From contig JBEPYM010000124.1 in assembly GCA_041641375.1 (NCBI GenBank), positions 1 to 11,054 on the forward strand: a DNA stretch of 11,054 bases. The letters are read 5' to 3'. This stretch comes from Paenibacillus_AK sp041641375. Its GTDB lineage: Bacteria; Bacillota; Bacilli; Paenibacillales; YIM-B00363. Below are positions 1-7,095 of this stretch, piece after piece. A program made the translations under genes and the position numbers. Within the stretch, counting starts at the first letter, position 1, and each line of letters opens with the position of its first letter. The notes under the pieces are model-generated. The model was given only the letters and a program-made list of their open reading frames with translations. It searched no databases and was not told the origin of the DNA.

Positions 1-1
1 C

Positions 2-1921
2 ATCCTCAAGGGAGAATGGTGGAATCGCGATAATGGACCGCTGCTCGCTTTCATCGAGGAGGACAATCGTCCGGTCGCCCTCATTCCGGTCAAGCCGACG
101 GAATATGAGCTTCACGATCCAACGCACAAAACAATCGTAACGCTGGACCGAAAGGCGGCGGAACTGCTCAAGCCCATGGCCTTTACGTTCTACCGGCCAT
201 TCCCTCAGAAGGCGCTCAAGGTGAAGGATATCCTGGGCTTCGGTTTATCGGCGGTTTCCCGGAAGGATCTGTCACAGGTCGTATTGCTTGGCATCGCCGG
301 AGGTATTCTCGGCTTGATTACGCCGATTGCGACCGGAGTGTTGTTCGATACGATAATTCCGGAAGCGGAACGCGGTGCGTTGTTCTACATGACGCTAGTG
401 CTGGTGACAGCTGCGATAACCGCCTTCCTGTTTGAATTTACGCAATCCATCGCAATGCTGCGCGTAGAGGGCAAAATGGATGCGACGATTCAGGCGGCCG
501 TTTGGGATCGACTGCTGGCATTGCCGGTTCCGTTCTTTCGGAATTTTACGGCGGGCGATCTCGCTCATCGCGCGAACAGTATTCATGCGATCAGCTTGAT
601 GCTGTCAGGGGCGGCTATGGGCACGATCCTTGGCGGGTTTTTCTCCATCTTCAGCTTCCTGCTGCTGTTCTTCTACAGCATTCCGCTTGCGATGCTGGCC
701 GGAGGCCTGGTGCTGTTCAACGTCGCCGTTACGGTCGGCTTTGGTTATTTCCAGGTCCGTTACCAGCGTAAGCTGATGAATATGGAAGGCCGGATGACGA
801 GTTTGGTGCTGCAGCTGATTAACGGAATTGCCAAGTTCAGAGTAACGGGTTCCGAGAGCCGTGCGTATTACCTGTGGGCTAAGGATTTCAAGGAACAGCG
901 CAAGGTCGAATACCGGGCCCGTATGAACGAAATTTTTCTTGCGATGTTTAACGTTGGGTTCCCGATCTTTACTTCCGCTATTTTGTTTGCTGTCGTCGCT
1001 ACCTCGGAATCGGTCGGTTTGACGCCGGGCAAATTTATTGCCTTTAACGCCGCCTATTCGAGCTTTGTCGGTTCCATGATCGCACTGACTACGGTTGTCA
1101 TTACGGTGTTGAATCTCGTTCCGCTATATGAGCGGGCCAAGCCGATCTTCGAGACGCTGCCTGAGATCGACGAAGCCAACGCCGATCCGGGCGAGCTAGA
1201 CGGAGAGATCGAGGTGCAGCATCTGTTCTTCCGTTACCAGCAGGATGCGCCTTATATTTTGAACGAGGTATCCATCAACATTAAGCCGGGTGAGTTTGTG
1301 GCGTTCGTCGGCTCCTCCGGCAGCGGAAAGTCGACGCTGTTCCGATGCCTGCTCGGGTTCGAAAAGCCGGAGCGCGGTTCGATCTACTACGACGGCAAAG
1401 AGCTTTCGACGATCGACATTCGCTCCGTCCGTAAGCAAATCGGCGTTGTTTTGCAAAACAGCAGGCTGATGGCCGGTGATATTTTCACGAATATTTGCGG
1501 TTCTTCGGCCGTCAACACGATCGAGGATGCATGGGATGCAGCGCGCAGCTCCGGGCTGGAGGATGATATCCGCCAGATGCCGATGGGTATGCATACAGTC
1601 ATCAACGAAGGCGCGACAACCTTGTCAGGTGGGCAGCGCCAGCGTCTGCTCATTGCCAGAGCCATCGTCAACAAGCCGCGTATCATTTTCTTTGATGAAG
1701 CGACAAGCGCTCTCGATAACAAGACGCAGGCAATTGTGAGCCGCAGTCTCGAGAATTTGAAGGCGACACGAATTGTAATCGCACATCGACTCAGCACCAT
1801 TATGAATGCCGACCGTATCTTTGTGCTTGATAAGGGGACGGTCGTTCAAACCGGCACCTATCAGGAGCTGCTCGGCCAGCCGGGGCTGTTTGCGGAGCTG
1901 GCCAAACGCCAGCTGGCTTAA
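2..1921 (+). CDS. NHLP/NHLM-type peptide export ABC transporter, permease/ATPase (5' partial)
   Basis: The frame is open from base 2, so the gene enters from the left; the Met at 176 is internal. The visible 639 residues contain a soluble N-terminal stretch with WWNRD-GPLLAF at residues 6-17, a membrane domain with about six hydrophobic segments (roughly residues 90-390), and an ABC ATPase domain: Walker A GSSGSGKST with Lys443, signature LSGGQ at 541-545, Walker B ending Asp565-Glu566, and H-loop His595. The WW/GPLLAF stretch and the wording of the membrane domain (AAVWDRLLALPVPFF, GDLAHRA, GIAKFRVTGSE) match my memory of the peptidase-less partner ABC protein of NHLP bacteriocin export systems. 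Those systems normally pair it with a second ABC protein bearing a C39 peptidase and with an HlyD-like protein, expected upstream. It would export the cluster product across the cytoplasmic membrane. The family call is from memory, not a search. Confidence 0.88.
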   Translation: MLKGEWWNRDNGPLLAFIEEDNRPVALIPVKPTEYELHDPTHKTIVTLDRKAAELLKPMAFTFYRPFPQKALKVKDILGFGLSAVSRKDLSQVVLLGIAGGILGLITPIATGVLFDTIIPEAERGALFYMTLVLVTAAITAFLFEFTQSIAMLRVEGKMDATIQAAVWDRLLALPVPFFRNFTAGDLAHRANSIHAISLMLSGAAMGTILGGFFSIFSFLLLFFYSIPLAMLAGGLVLFNVAVTVGFGYFQVRYQRKLMNMEGRMTSLVLQLINGIAKFRVTGSESRAYYLWAKDFKEQRKVEYRARMNEIFLAMFNVGFPIFTSAILFAVVATSESVGLTPGKFIAFNAAYSSFVGSMIALTTVVITVLNLVPLYERAKPIFETLPEIDEANADPGELDGEIEVQHLFFRYQQDAPYILNEVSINIKPGEFVAFVGSSGSGKSTLFRCLLGFEKPERGSIYYDGKELSTIDIRSVRKQIGVVLQNSRLMAGDIFTNICGSSAVNTIEDAWDAARSSGLEDDIRQMPMGMHTVINEGATTLSGGQRQRLLIARAIVNKPRIIFFDEATSALDNKTQAIVSRSLENLKATRIVIAHRLSTIMNADRIFVLDKGTVVQTGTYQELLGQPGLFAELAKRQLA

Positions 1922-1943
1922 GCGCAGCGACCTGTAAACAGAT

Positions 1944-1950
1944 GAGGTGA
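1944..1950 (+). promoter_or_regulatory. Ribosome binding site fixing the TTG start of the GNAT gene
   Basis: GAGGTGA lies 4 bases before the TTG at 1955. The ATG at 1942 runs into a stop after two codons and the GTG at 1948 is in another frame, so TTG is the only start that fits both this site and the full acetyltransferase fold. Confidence 0.7.
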
Positions 1951-1954
1951 CAGC

Positions 1955-2860
1955 TTGTATACGATTTTTCAATTGCAGGAGCACCATATTGCAAGCTACG
2001 AGGATATGACCTTCACAGAATGCCGCCCGACTCTGCACCGGCTGGGCCGTGACGAAGCGGTCGTCGCTTTCGGGGCGGCGCTGTTCGGACAGCCGATCGG
2101 GCTTATCCTGGCGGAGCGCAGATGGAACGGCGATATGGAGATTATGACGGTTTTTGTCAAGTCGAAATACCGCGGTATCGGGGCGGGCACCGCTCTGCTC
2201 GGAGCACTGCAGCAGTGGAGCGAAGCAGCCGGATGCGCTTCCGTGAACATCGGCTTTATTCACGATCATCCGGACAGCAGCGCGTTCGCGCGGATTGCCG
2301 AGAAAAATGGCTGGAATGAGCCCGTTACCGAAATGTACATTTACAAAATCGATATGGATGAGCATTTGGCGCATGATCCGGATATGGATCCACCAGTGTT
2401 CACCACCTATAAGCTGCATGCGGGACTACGGCCTTTTTACTGGCGTGATTTGACGGAAGAGGAGAAGGCCTATATCCGATCCGGTAAAAATGTGTGGTAT
2501 CCCGATTTCCTGGATCCGTTCCAGCAGGAGCATATCGTTGAGCTCTCCAATTCGCTTGGACTTCGCAATGAGGATGGGGAAATCATCGGTTGGGTCATTA
2601 CGCATCGGATCGAAGCGAACACGGTGCTGTACAAGAGCATGTATATGAAGCCGGAGTACCGAAAATATGGCTATGGTCCGACGTTGATGGCGGAAGCCGT
2701 CAACATCCAGATGTACGAAACAGATATTGGATGCATTATGTTCTCCGTAAATGTATTCAATTTGCCGATGAAAAAAGTAATCGACCGATTTTTGAAGTCT
2801 TATGCGTGCTACATCAAGGAAAAAATCCGAATTCGAAAACTTTTTGGAGGAGACAACTGA
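1955..2860 (+). CDS. Tandem GNAT-family N-acyltransferase
   Basis: A 301-residue protein with two GNAT (GCN5-related) folds. The N-terminal copy has the acyl-CoA pyrophosphate-binding motif RGIGAG at residues 73-78, after the beta-strand EIMTVFV. The C-terminal copy has RKYGYG at 236-241, after MYMKPEY. Both fit the R/QxxGxG/A consensus, so neither half is obviously dead at that motif. GNAT enzymes move an acyl group from CoA or a carrier protein to an amine. The substrate cannot be read from sequence. The gene sits 33 bases after an NHLP-type exporter and one base before a free acyl carrier protein, so acyl transfer from that ACP to a peptide or polyamine amine is a reasonable guess. GNATs are known to put fatty acyl groups on ribosomal peptides (selidamides). 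A self-resistance acetyltransferase is the main alternative. Translation probably starts at TTG. Confidence 0.82.
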   Translation: MYTIFQLQEHHIASYEDMTFTECRPTLHRLGRDEAVVAFGAALFGQPIGLILAERRWNGDMEIMTVFVKSKYRGIGAGTALLGALQQWSEAAGCASVNIGFIHDHPDSSAFARIAEKNGWNEPVTEMYIYKIDMDEHLAHDPDMDPPVFTTYKLHAGLRPFYWRDLTEEEKAYIRSGKNVWYPDFLDPFQQEHIVELSNSLGLRNEDGEIIGWVITHRIEANTVLYKSMYMKPEYRKYGYGPTLMAEAVNIQMYETDIGCIMFSVNVFNLPMKKVIDRFLKSYACYIKEKIRIRKLFGGDN

Positions 2861-2861
2861 C

Positions 2862-3137
2862 ATGAAAACATTCGAGGAAATCAAGCAAATGATCAAGCAG
2901 CAGATTCTGGTAGAACGGCTGGAGCTTGAGCACGTGACGGCGGATGAAATCGAAGACGAGGCCCCGCTGTTCGGGGAAGGGCTCGGACTCGATTCCGTAG
3001 AAGCGCTCGATGTTATTGCCGGTGTAGAGCAGGTATTCGGCGTTAAATTGCAGGGCAGCTCCGAGCAGGAATTCCGCGAGCATCTGTACTCGGTCGAAAC
3101 GCTTGCCAAGTTTGTACAGTCGCACCTGAAGGAGTAG
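2862..3137 (+). CDS. Free-standing acyl carrier protein
   Basis: A 91-residue acidic, mostly helical protein with the phosphopantetheine attachment motif GLDSVE; Ser45 is the expected 4'-phosphopantetheine site. The following helix (ALDVIAGVEQVFGV) is typical of ACPs of the fatty acid/polyketide type rather than NRPS PCPs, which usually read GGHS or GGDS. The ATG at 2862 follows GGAGGA (2846-2851) with a 10-base spacer; an open extension upstream of it overlaps the GNAT gene and adds nothing ACP-like. It lies one base after the GNAT stop and two bases before the next gene, so it is translated as part of the same operon. Likely roles are acyl donor for the GNAT, or carrier of the unit passed to the N-terminal condensation domain of the NRPS encoded at 7088-10984. 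No dedicated loading ligase is seen in the window. Confidence 0.93.
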   Translation: MKTFEEIKQMIKQQILVERLELEHVTADEIEDEAPLFGEGLGLDSVEALDVIAGVEQVFGVKLQGSSEQEFREHLYSVETLAKFVQSHLKE

Positions 3138-3139
3138 GT

Positions 3140-4297
3140 ATGGATGCGGTTCTGGAAGCCCGTATTGCCGTCCTGCGCTCATTAGGCGCATCGGACAGTG
3201 TACAGGAGGAGCTGCTGGCTTATAACGAGAATCGGTTTCGTCCGGCAGCTCCGCATGAGCTGCCGCTTGCAGACGAACGTTTTGCCACAGTGTGGCAAGA
3301 ATATGCCCGCGAGGCGAAGGAGAAAGCCGAGCTGCCGTTCGAGGCGCTTCGGCGCAAGCTGGTGCAGCTCCGGTTTCCGATTGGGCCTGGAATGAGCAAG
3401 TCAGACGAATACCGGGCGGCGACGCTGCAAGGGACGGAAGCACAAGAAGGGGACGGAATCCGGCTGCTAAGTCCGGAGCTGCTGAATATTGAATTTGCTC
3501 GTGGACCGGCTGGAACCGTTCCGGTGCTTGCCGTTCGTGAACGGAGCGATTTTATCGTGCTTGTGCAGGCACTAACAGCCCGCAATGAGCCGATCGAGGT
3601 GCCGGAATCCATGGGAGCGGCGATGGTCGTCGGCTACAACAATTGGGATCGGATTCGACAATACCAACAAGCTTGGCGCGAACAGCTTGGTGCGCTTGCT
3701 ACTGAGGCCACGTGGAAGGATGAATTCCGCATGCTGATTCCGCGCAAGGAGCTGTACCAGGACCGCTTTATGCTGCTGAGTGATGGTCCGTACAGCGGCG
3801 TTGCGGCAGCGGAGCTTGGACTTGACGATGAGGAGTGGCGCGAGCTCTCGCTGATCATCAGGCGCGAGCACGAGTATACTCATTATTTTACCCAGCGCGT
3901 TTGCGGTTCCATGCAGAACAAGATGCTGGATGAGCTGATTGCCGACTACTTCGGTATTGTCGCGGCAGCAGGCACGTACCGCGCCGATTGGTTTCTTCGT
4001 TTTGTTGGACTTGAGGCGTATCCTTGCTATCGAAAGGGAGGGCGTCTGGAACATTACATCGGTTCTCCCCCGCTTTCGCCTGAAGCCTTCGATTGTCTTA
4101 CCCATATGCTGAAACGTGCGGCGGAAGGACTGGAGGCGTTCGACCGCAAATACGGCGAGAAGCTCCGGACCGACTCCGGACGGATCGCCATGATGCTCGC
4201 GTTGACCCGTATGACCTTGGAGCAGCTGGCATCCGATCAATCGGAGGCTTGGCTCAATCTAGCGATGGAGTTGTCAGGGCATAATGAGAAAAAGTAA
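3140..4297 (+). CDS. Uncharacterised protein with gluzin-like HExxH zinc-hydrolase signature
   Basis: A 385-residue protein I do not recognise as a named family. It has no signal peptide or membrane segment, so it is probably cytoplasmic. The centre carries HEYTH at residues 244-248 followed by DELIAD at 264-269. This parallels thermolysin-type gluzins, where HExxH supplies two His ligands and the catalytic Glu, and NExxSD supplies the third ligand. Here Glu265 lies 17 residues after the second His, close to thermolysin's 20, and Asp269 matches the Asp that orients the His. The N-terminal about 110 residues are charged and helical. The start at 3140 has AAGGAG (3129-3134) five bases upstream, overlapping the end of the ACP gene. 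The 3' end overlaps the next gene by 14 bases. By position it could be a peptidase or amidase acting on the cluster product or on a leader, or a non-catalytic accessory protein. The function is unknown. Confidence 0.85.
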   Translation: MDAVLEARIAVLRSLGASDSVQEELLAYNENRFRPAAPHELPLADERFATVWQEYAREAKEKAELPFEALRRKLVQLRFPIGPGMSKSDEYRAATLQGTEAQEGDGIRLLSPELLNIEFARGPAGTVPVLAVRERSDFIVLVQALTARNEPIEVPESMGAAMVVGYNNWDRIRQYQQAWREQLGALATEATWKDEFRMLIPRKELYQDRFMLLSDGPYSGVAAAELGLDDEEWRELSLIIRREHEYTHYFTQRVCGSMQNKMLDELIADYFGIVAAAGTYRADWFLRFVGLEAYPCYRKGGRLEHYIGSPPLSPEAFDCLTHMLKRAAEGLEAFDRKYGEKLRTDSGRIAMMLALTRMTLEQLASDQSEAWLNLAMELSGHNEKK

Positions 4298-5630
4298 CCA
4301 AGAGGTGCTTCGGCTGGCCGAAACGGTCATAGGCTACATTGAAAGCGATGAGCTCACTGCGGCTCAGAAGCAGCAAATTGTGGACGATTCAATCGCCAAT
4401 TTTACCCACTACGTCAACAAGGGGATTTTGCAGCAACGCAAATCCGTTAGCGATAATTATTCGTTCGTAGAATGGGAGGATAAGGACACCTGGTTCTGCG
4501 ATACGAAGGGCGAGCAATTTATCGATTGTCTCGGAGGTTATGGGGTTCATCTGCTCGGACACCGGCATCCCAAGGTGGTCAAGGCGGTGGCCGCCCAGCT
4601 TCAGCGATGCGCCTTGCACAGCCAGGAGCTCGTCGATCCGCTTCGGGGCTACTTGTCGCAGCTTGTCGCTTATATTACGCCGGGAGGGCTGCAAAACTCG
4701 TATCTCGTCAATTCCGGTACGGAAGCGAACGAGATGGCGCTGAAGCTTGCTCGAATTGCGACCGGCAAGAAGTGGTTTATTTCTACCTTCAACGGGTTTC
4801 ATGGCAAGACATTCGGCTCCTTGTCAGTCAGCGGCAAGCCGCTTTATCGCGATCCGTATATGCCGCTGCTGCATGCCGTCAAGCATGTGCCGTTCGGCGA
4901 TGCAGGCGCAGCGGAGGATGCGGTTGCTACACTGAAGGCGGATGGCGAGACGGTGGCGGGAATCATTGTGGAGCCGATCCAAGGGGAAGGCGGCATCAAT
5001 GTGCCGCCGGACGGGTATTTGACTGCGCTTCGCGAGCTATGCGACCGGCATGGCTGCCTGCTGATTGTGGATGAGGTCCAAACCGGGATGGGACGCACCG
5101 GCAAGCTGTTCGGGGTCGATCATGAAGGCGTCGTACCGGATATTATGACACTCGGCAAGGCGTTCGGCGGTGGCGTTATGCCGGTAGCCGCCGTTGTCGC
5201 GAAGGCGGAGCTATGGGGCTGTATTGAAGAGAACCCGACCATCTTCGGATCCTCGACGTTCGGCGGCAATCCGCTTGCCTGCGCTGCGGCTATCGCCTGC
5301 ATCAAGACGGTGCTTGAGGAGGATATTCCCGGGCAGGCGGCGGTTAAGGGCGATTATTTGCTTACGGGCATGAAGGAGCTGAGCCGCAAGTACGCGAGCG
5401 TGCTGATCGACGCCCGCGGGCGCGGTCTGCTGCTGGGGCTCGAATTTGCGAGCAACGAGCTTGGGTTTGAATTTGCTAGGCGCATGTTCAGCAATCATAT
5501 TTTGGTCGGCGGTACGATGAACAATGCCAAGGTCATTCGCATTCAGCCTCCGGCTGTCATCACACGGGATCAGATGGATCAGCTGCTGGCTACGATCGAA
5601 CGGCAGCTTGAGGCGATGGCGCATGGATAG
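4284..5630 (+). CDS. Class III aminotransferase, putrescine aminotransferase (PatA)-like
   Basis: A 448-residue PLP enzyme, close in length to E. coli PatA/YgjG (459). Lys292 in LGKAFGGG is the Schiff-base lysine, Asp263 in the VDEVQTG motif pairs with the pyridine nitrogen, and NSGTEANE from residue 143 binds the phosphate. Long stretches resemble PatA as I recall it: FIDCLGGYG, LHSQELVDPLR, GRTGK-F, TFGGNPLACAAA, MNNAKVIRIQPP. PatA moves an amino group from putrescine (also cadaverine) to 2-oxoglutarate, giving 4-aminobutanal, which cyclises to 1-pyrroline. Its start lies inside the end of the preceding gene (14-base overlap). The next gene encodes an aminoaldehyde-type dehydrogenase, and the two together form the classical diamine to omega-amino acid route. 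In this operon they probably supply a building block rather than catabolise putrescine (inference). Acetylornithine or other diamine aminotransferase activity is the alternative. Confidence 0.92.
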   Translation: MRKSNQEVLRLAETVIGYIESDELTAAQKQQIVDDSIANFTHYVNKGILQQRKSVSDNYSFVEWEDKDTWFCDTKGEQFIDCLGGYGVHLLGHRHPKVVKAVAAQLQRCALHSQELVDPLRGYLSQLVAYITPGGLQNSYLVNSGTEANEMALKLARIATGKKWFISTFNGFHGKTFGSLSVSGKPLYRDPYMPLLHAVKHVPFGDAGAAEDAVATLKADGETVAGIIVEPIQGEGGINVPPDGYLTALRELCDRHGCLLIVDEVQTGMGRTGKLFGVDHEGVVPDIMTLGKAFGGGVMPVAAVVAKAELWGCIEENPTIFGSSTFGGNPLACAAAIACIKTVLEEDIPGQAAVKGDYLLTGMKELSRKYASVLIDARGRGLLLGLEFASNELGFEFARRMFSNHILVGGTMNNAKVIRIQPPAVITRDQMDQLLATIERQLEAMAHG

Positions 5631-7095
5631 CCGGGAAACGAAGCGGATGTATATGGCGGGCCGGTGGGTCGAAGCGGTTAACGGCGGTTGTCGTCAGGTG
5701 ACGAACCCGGCGACGGGCGAGCCGGTAACGCGGGTCGCCGACGGCGCGCGCGTGGATGCGGAGGCTGCCGTGCGGGCAGCCCGCGAGGCCTTTGAAGCCG
5801 GACTGTGGAGCGGATTGTCTGCCGCTGTCAGGGCCGGCTTTTTGCGTCGGTTAGCCGACGCGATCGATGCTGATGCAGAGAAGCTGGCGCAGCTCGAAAC
5901 GGCGTGCAACGGAAAGCCGATTGCAGAAAGCCGCCAGGATGCCGCAGATGCTGCGAGCACGTTCCGCTATTATGCGGAGATGGCCGTGCAATCCGAGGCG
6001 GCGGAGCCGATCCCGGTGGAGGGCCCGTTCAGCTCGGAAATCGTGAGAGAGCCGATAGGCGTATGCGCACTGATCGTCCCCTGGAACTATCCGCTGCTGA
6101 TCAGCGCCTGGAAGCTGGCACCCGCACTGGCTGCGGGGAACACCTGCGTGCTGAAGCCGTCGGAGCTTACGCCGCTTACGGCGATTCGGCTGTTCGAGCT
6201 GATCGACGCGCTCGGCTTCCCTCCGGGTGCTGCGAATTTGCTGCTTGGCGACGGTGCCAACGTCGGCGCACCGCTGGCGGAACACCTGGACATAGGGAAG
6301 ATATCATTTACGGGGAGCACGGAGACGGGCCGGAAGCTGGCTGCTGCAGCCGCATCGAAGCTGTCGCGTCTGTCGCTGGAGCTTGGCGGCAAATCGCCCT
6401 GCATCGTATTTGCGGACGCCGATCTTGAGCTTGCTGCAGATCACATCGCATCGGGAAATTTCGGGAACGCTGGCCAAATTTGTTCGGCGGCTTCCAGAGT
6501 GCTCGTGGAGCGCTCGGCTGCGGAGCGGCTGCAGGCGGAGCTGGTTCGGCGTGCAGCGTCGCTGCGGGTAGGCAGCGGCATGGACCCGGAGACGGAGATG
6601 GGTCCGCTTATTTCGGAGGCACACCGACACAAGGTGCTTGGATTTATTGAGCGGGGCATCGCCGAAGGAGCGAAGCTGCTCTGCGGGGGCAAGGCTCCGG
6701 CGGATGAAAGGCTTGCTCGCGGATATTTTGTGGAGCCGACCATTTTTGCCGAGGTGACGCCGGAGATGGAGATCGCACGCGAGGAAATATTCGGTCCGGT
6801 GCTCTGCTTGCTGCCCTTCGACAGCGAGGAGGAGGCGATTCGCCTCGCTAACGATACGCCGTATGGGCTTGCTGCTGGTGTGTTTACGCGGGATCGCGGG
6901 AAGGCGGAACGAACGGCGTCTCGGCTTCGAGCGGGCACCGTATGGATCAACACGTATGAGGTCAGCTTTGTCGAAGCGCCGTGGGGCGGCTACAAAATGA
7001 GCGGACTGGGCAGAGAGCTTGGCAAAGCGGGCTTCGAAGCCTATACCGAGCTGAAGCATATTGCGAAAGCAAGGGGGACATTCACCGATGGCTGA
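5623..7095 (+). CDS. NAD(P)-dependent aldehyde dehydrogenase, aminoaldehyde/betaine aldehyde type
   Basis: A 490-residue protein of usual ALDH length. Key residues are all present: Asn155 in VPWNYP (oxyanion hole), the FTGSTETG cofactor loop, Glu253 in LELGGKSP (general base) and nucleophile Cys287 in GQICSAA. The C-terminal part WINTYEVSFVEAPWGGYKMSG (written here in pieces: WINTYE, EAPWGGYK, SGLGRELG) resembles betaine aldehyde and 4-aminobutanal dehydrogenases. It should oxidise the aldehyde made by the adjacent PatA-like enzyme, e.g. 4-aminobutanal to 4-aminobutyrate. I chose the ATG at 5623 because it overlaps the aminotransferase stop by 8 bases (ATGGATAG), has GAGG nearby, and begins just before the conserved N-terminal beta-strand. 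The longer frame upstream lies inside the aminotransferase gene. The ATG at 5647 is a second possible start. Confidence 0.92.
   Translation: MDSRETKRMYMAGRWVEAVNGGCRQVTNPATGEPVTRVADGARVDAEAAVRAAREAFEAGLWSGLSAAVRAGFLRRLADAIDADAEKLAQLETACNGKPIAESRQDAADAASTFRYYAEMAVQSEAAEPIPVEGPFSSEIVREPIGVCALIVPWNYPLLISAWKLAPALAAGNTCVLKPSELTPLTAIRLFELIDALGFPPGAANLLLGDGANVGAPLAEHLDIGKISFTGSTETGRKLAAAAASKLSRLSLELGGKSPCIVFADADLELAADHIASGNFGNAGQICSAASRVLVERSAAERLQAELVRRAASLRVGSGMDPETEMGPLISEAHRHKVLGFIERGIAEGAKLLCGGKAPADERLARGYFVEPTIFAEVTPEMEIAREEIFGPVLCLLPFDSEEEAIRLANDTPYGLAAGVFTRDRGKAERTASRLRAGTVWINTYEVSFVEAPWGGYKMSGLGRELGKAGFEAYTELKHIAKARGTFTDG
7071..7077 (+). promoter_or_regulatory. Ribosome binding site for the NRPS gene, inside the dehydrogenase gene
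   Basis: AAGGGGG stands 10 bases before the ATG at 7088. It supports that start over the in-frame ATG at 7061, which would add nine residues not part of a condensation domain. Confidence 0.6.

Noticed and set aside
1922..1954. Possible promoter or terminator between the transporter and GNAT genes
   Set aside because: Only 33 bases, occupied by a ribosome binding site, with no hairpin plus T-run and no convincing -35/-10 pair.
1625..2419. Long open frame on the minus strand (264 codons)
   Set aside because: It spans the end of the transporter gene and the start of the GNAT gene antisense. It has no recognisable domain and its composition is that of a shadow frame in GC-rich coding DNA.
1922..3139. 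Search for a small RiPP precursor peptide gene in the gaps
   Set aside because: The gaps are 33, 1 and 2 bases, leaving no room for a precursor. No short frame with a leader and a Gly-Gly-like cleavage site was recognised elsewhere in the window.
3282..3298. Palindrome TTGCCACA-G-TGTGGCAA with 8-base arms
   Set aside because: It lies inside the HExxH gene about 140 bases after its start, encodes ordinary residues, has no T-run after it, and one such match is not surprising in 11 kb.
4526..5074. Plus-strand 182-codon frame inside the aminotransferase gene
   Set aside because: It overlaps invariant PLP-enzyme motifs in another frame and is Arg/Gly/Ala-rich without any domain.
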